This document shows positions 29,433 to 31,320 of a stretch of 31,320 nt of DNA, in pieces. The notes beneath the pieces are model-generated. The model saw only the letters and a list, made by a program, of their open reading frames with translations. It did no database searches and was not told where the DNA came from. The DNA comes from Cristatella mucedo (taxonomy: Eukaryota > Bryozoa > Phylactolaemata > Cristatellidae): assembly GCA_009760855.2 (NCBI GenBank), contig WPIO01000136.1, forward strand, positions 1,062,501-1,093,820, given 5' to 3'. The position numbers and the translations under genes are program-made. Numbering within the stretch: position 1 is the first letter of the stretch; the number at the start of each line of letters is the position of its first letter.

Positions 29433-30126
29433 CTTTCAAAAATATACCAAGGCCGCTTGCTCCGCTGATTGGACGCCTAGCTCGGCCTCGATGCAAGCCC
29501 TGCTCGTTAAAAGACGTCGTCGGCTTTTTTCTTTTGAGCGTTCTCTGCCCTAACGAAGACTTCCAAATAATCCAACTGATCAGGTCATGGTACGCAATAA
29601 GCTCAGAGATAAAGGCAGTCGCGTGTCCCTTGCTAGAAATCTTTATGCCCATTCAAGCTGTATAGTTCAGCTTGCTCTGACTGATAGGCAGTCGCTAGCG
29701 CGATAAGATGAGCCGGCATGGTCACATTCATAGCTGGCCTTCAGCAAAGACGCTAACCAGTCAAAAGACTAGCAGCGTCTGGCTGCAAGTCTGTCAGCTG
29801 TTTGAAGAAAGCTTCTTTGTCAGCCTCGAGGCGTACCGCATGCGGCGGTAATTGGCGATTGCTTCGGCCAGACGGAATCTGAACGAGACAGGACAAGACA
29901 GAAAATCCACACAAAAACAGAATGTGCTCAAGAGGCCATTATCTACCCAACAAATAATACAATAATGTGCGAAAAAAGTATGCTGGTTTTCACAGCTAAT
30001 AGGGCGTCGATTTGAATATAGGCAAACAACTTTCGCTATGGGCACTGTGCCCATATCACGATATTCAACATGATAGCCAACGTCTTTTATATTTGCACTA
30101 AATAAACACATCTTCGCATCTCTTAG
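29433..30126. other. Unassigned intergenic sequence
   Basis: A 105-codon minus-strand ORF at 29794-30111 starts with ATG and has an AT-rich upstream region, but I recognise no domain and no relative; treated as chance. Confidence 0.4.
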
Positions 30127-30129
30127 TTT

Positions 30130-30215
30130 TAGAGTTTCTTCGTAAACCCTAAAACCTAGACCCTAGGATCCTAAACCTCAATCAAAGAAATAAAAATCCT
30201 AAACACTAAACCCTA
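30130..30215 (+). repeat. Degenerate CCCTAAA-like repeats
   Basis: aaaccctaaaacctagaccc, ggatcctaaacctc, cctaaacactaaaccct: irregular units reminiscent of telomeric CCCTAA/CCCTAAA, with further single copies at about 30412. Strongly degenerate. Confidence 0.5.
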
Positions 30216-30225
30216 TATAAATATA

Positions 30226-30392
30226 TAATATGTATTATTTTTGTAGCGCCTTAAGAGAACTTAATCTTTATTCAGGTGCGTTACATATGCCACGGGGCTC
30301 GAGCACCCGATCTCGGTTCTCAGATACATTCACCTTGACCTTGGTCGGGGCAAGAGCCTTAACAACTCGGCCGAACCACTCCAAATCCCAAA
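30226..30392 (-). mobile_element. SINE family 2 (tRNA head, LINE-type tail), fuller copy
   Basis: Minus strand: a tRNA Leu/Ser-like head with an A-box-like CGGCCGAGTTGTTAAGGC and a B-box-like ctcgagccc, then catatgtaacgcacctg, aaagattaagttctctta and aggcgcta before an ATT-like end. The tail follows the LINE 3' hairpin region. Confidence 0.65.
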
Positions 30393-30540
30393 AAATGTAA
30401 GCCCTGTGCAATGAACCCTAAAAATAGAAAATATATTTCAAAACTTGTTTAGTTGACGTAAAAATAAACAGGCGCTGGCTACTAAGTTAAACATCATGCT
30501 ATGCCTGTAGTGCCTGAAACAGAAAGTTTGCTGATATTTG

Positions 30541-30698
30541 ATCGAACCCACGACCTCGGTCCCGAGGTCGTGGGTTTGATTCCTGCGGTAGGCGGTTCTT
30601 TATCGCCATTGCAAGCGGTGGTGATAGACATAAAGGCTCTTCTGTCGCTATACAAAAAGAGGCTGTTCAATCAGCTAGGATTTACTTATTTATTTATC
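30541..30698 (+). mobile_element. SINE family 1, copy with palindromic 5' end
   Basis: Body and tail match 17805-17959 (tctttatcgcc, ggtggt.atag.c.taaaggc, ctgtcgctatacaaaaagag, aggattta.ttatttattt). The 5' end is a 40-base near-perfect palindrome (30541-30580) in place of a normal tRNA head. Confidence 0.7.
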
Positions 30699-30708
30699 AT
30701 TGAACCAG

Positions 30709-31320
30709 GTGGACCCAGCTCCTAAGCTTTTCAGGCCACTAAGCAACGCCAAATTAAAGCCTTGTCCGAAATCACACGGAAGGCTTCAAGTATTAGTTTC
30801 ATAACGTGTTTTTAGTTTTAGGCACCGCTTCGGATAGCCATGCTGCAAGAAAATTAGAGATGTGTGAGTGATAGAAAGTATTTCGAAGAATTTCGATAGC
30901 AATTTTGTTAGTACACATTTGGTACTTTTCTTATCAAGCTAAAATCAAAAGAGTCCAGGAAACTACTGTTCTAAATGAGGCTTTTGTGAACGTTTTACTA
31001 TTTGGGCCGACAGTTTAACCTTGGTAAAATGGAGAGTTTCCATTCATACCCTGAGGCTGTATCATTCCGTGACTATGGAGAAATTCGTATGGTGCAAATT
31101 AATGTTCACTTGCCAACTCCGGAAGTACAGCTGATAGCCTCTTGCACGGTTTCTGCTTCCATGCGGCCTTGACCATAGATTATCGAACGGTTGGTTCCTT
31201 GCTGCAATAATTAAAGAACTACGAATAGTGAATATTAAGTCATAATCTGGCTTACTTAGCAGGCCACCGTAGTGGTTAGTTAGCCCTCCTTGTTATCGTT
31301 ACTTTGCCATCAGAAACATT
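30709..31320. other. Unassigned intergenic sequence to window end
   Basis: AT-rich; no gene or repeat family recognised. Confidence 0.5.

Noticed and set aside
29794-30111. 105-codon minus-strand ORF with ATG
   Set aside because: No recognisable motif, no neighbours or repeat context that would support it; length is within chance for AT-rich DNA.

Overview
This is eukaryotic, metazoan genomic DNA. Coding sequence is split into short exons with GT/AG introns, exon borders follow fibronectin type III (FN3) domain borders, and the rest is LINE, SINE, DNA-transposon and microsatellite sequence. No bacterial-type operon, CRISPR array or rRNA is visible. I cannot place the phylum; an invertebrate is likely from the small introns and the transposon mix.

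One real host gene is present, on the + strand: the 3' part of a sidekick (sdk) homologue, a homophilic adhesion receptor. Sixteen exons between 1701 and 21626 join without any reading-frame conflict into 1304 residues plus a stop. They encode the last ten FN3 domains, one membrane helix (18835-18906) and a cytoplasmic tail ending in GFSSFV, the conserved C-terminal PDZ ligand of Sidekick proteins. The N-terminal Ig domains and first FN3 domains must lie upstream of the window. A 3' UTR of about 0.7 kb with an AATAAA at 22332 follows.

Layout: 1-1700 holds repeat debris (LINE, a Tc1-like transposase relic, a SINE fragment); 1701-21626 is sdk; its introns hold a PIF/Harbinger-like element with clear TIRs and a TTA target duplication (3452-3955), a LINE copy (4040-5332), a compound AC/AT/GT/TC microsatellite (5440-5990), a degraded protein-coding repeat (10351-10986), LINE tails, and a hAT-like element carrying a tRNA-type SINE (17523-18021). 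22400-31320 has no gene that I can support and is mostly LINE copies of one L2/CR1-like family, the longest at 24507-27300 with endonuclease and reverse transcriptase parts broken by frameshifts.

The repeats are related to one another. The LINE has a 3' end with a hairpin and an (ATT)n tail, and a tRNA-headed SINE (24336-24470 and 30226-30392, both minus strand) carries the same 3' end, which fits LINE-driven SINE mobilisation. A second tRNA-headed SINE family has copies at 17765-17959, 30541-30698 and a fragment at 1283-1385. I saw no previously undescribed defence or biosynthetic system; the most useful finds are the exact sdk exon model, the Harbinger-like element, the LINE/SINE tail pairing and two transposon relics visible only in broken frames.
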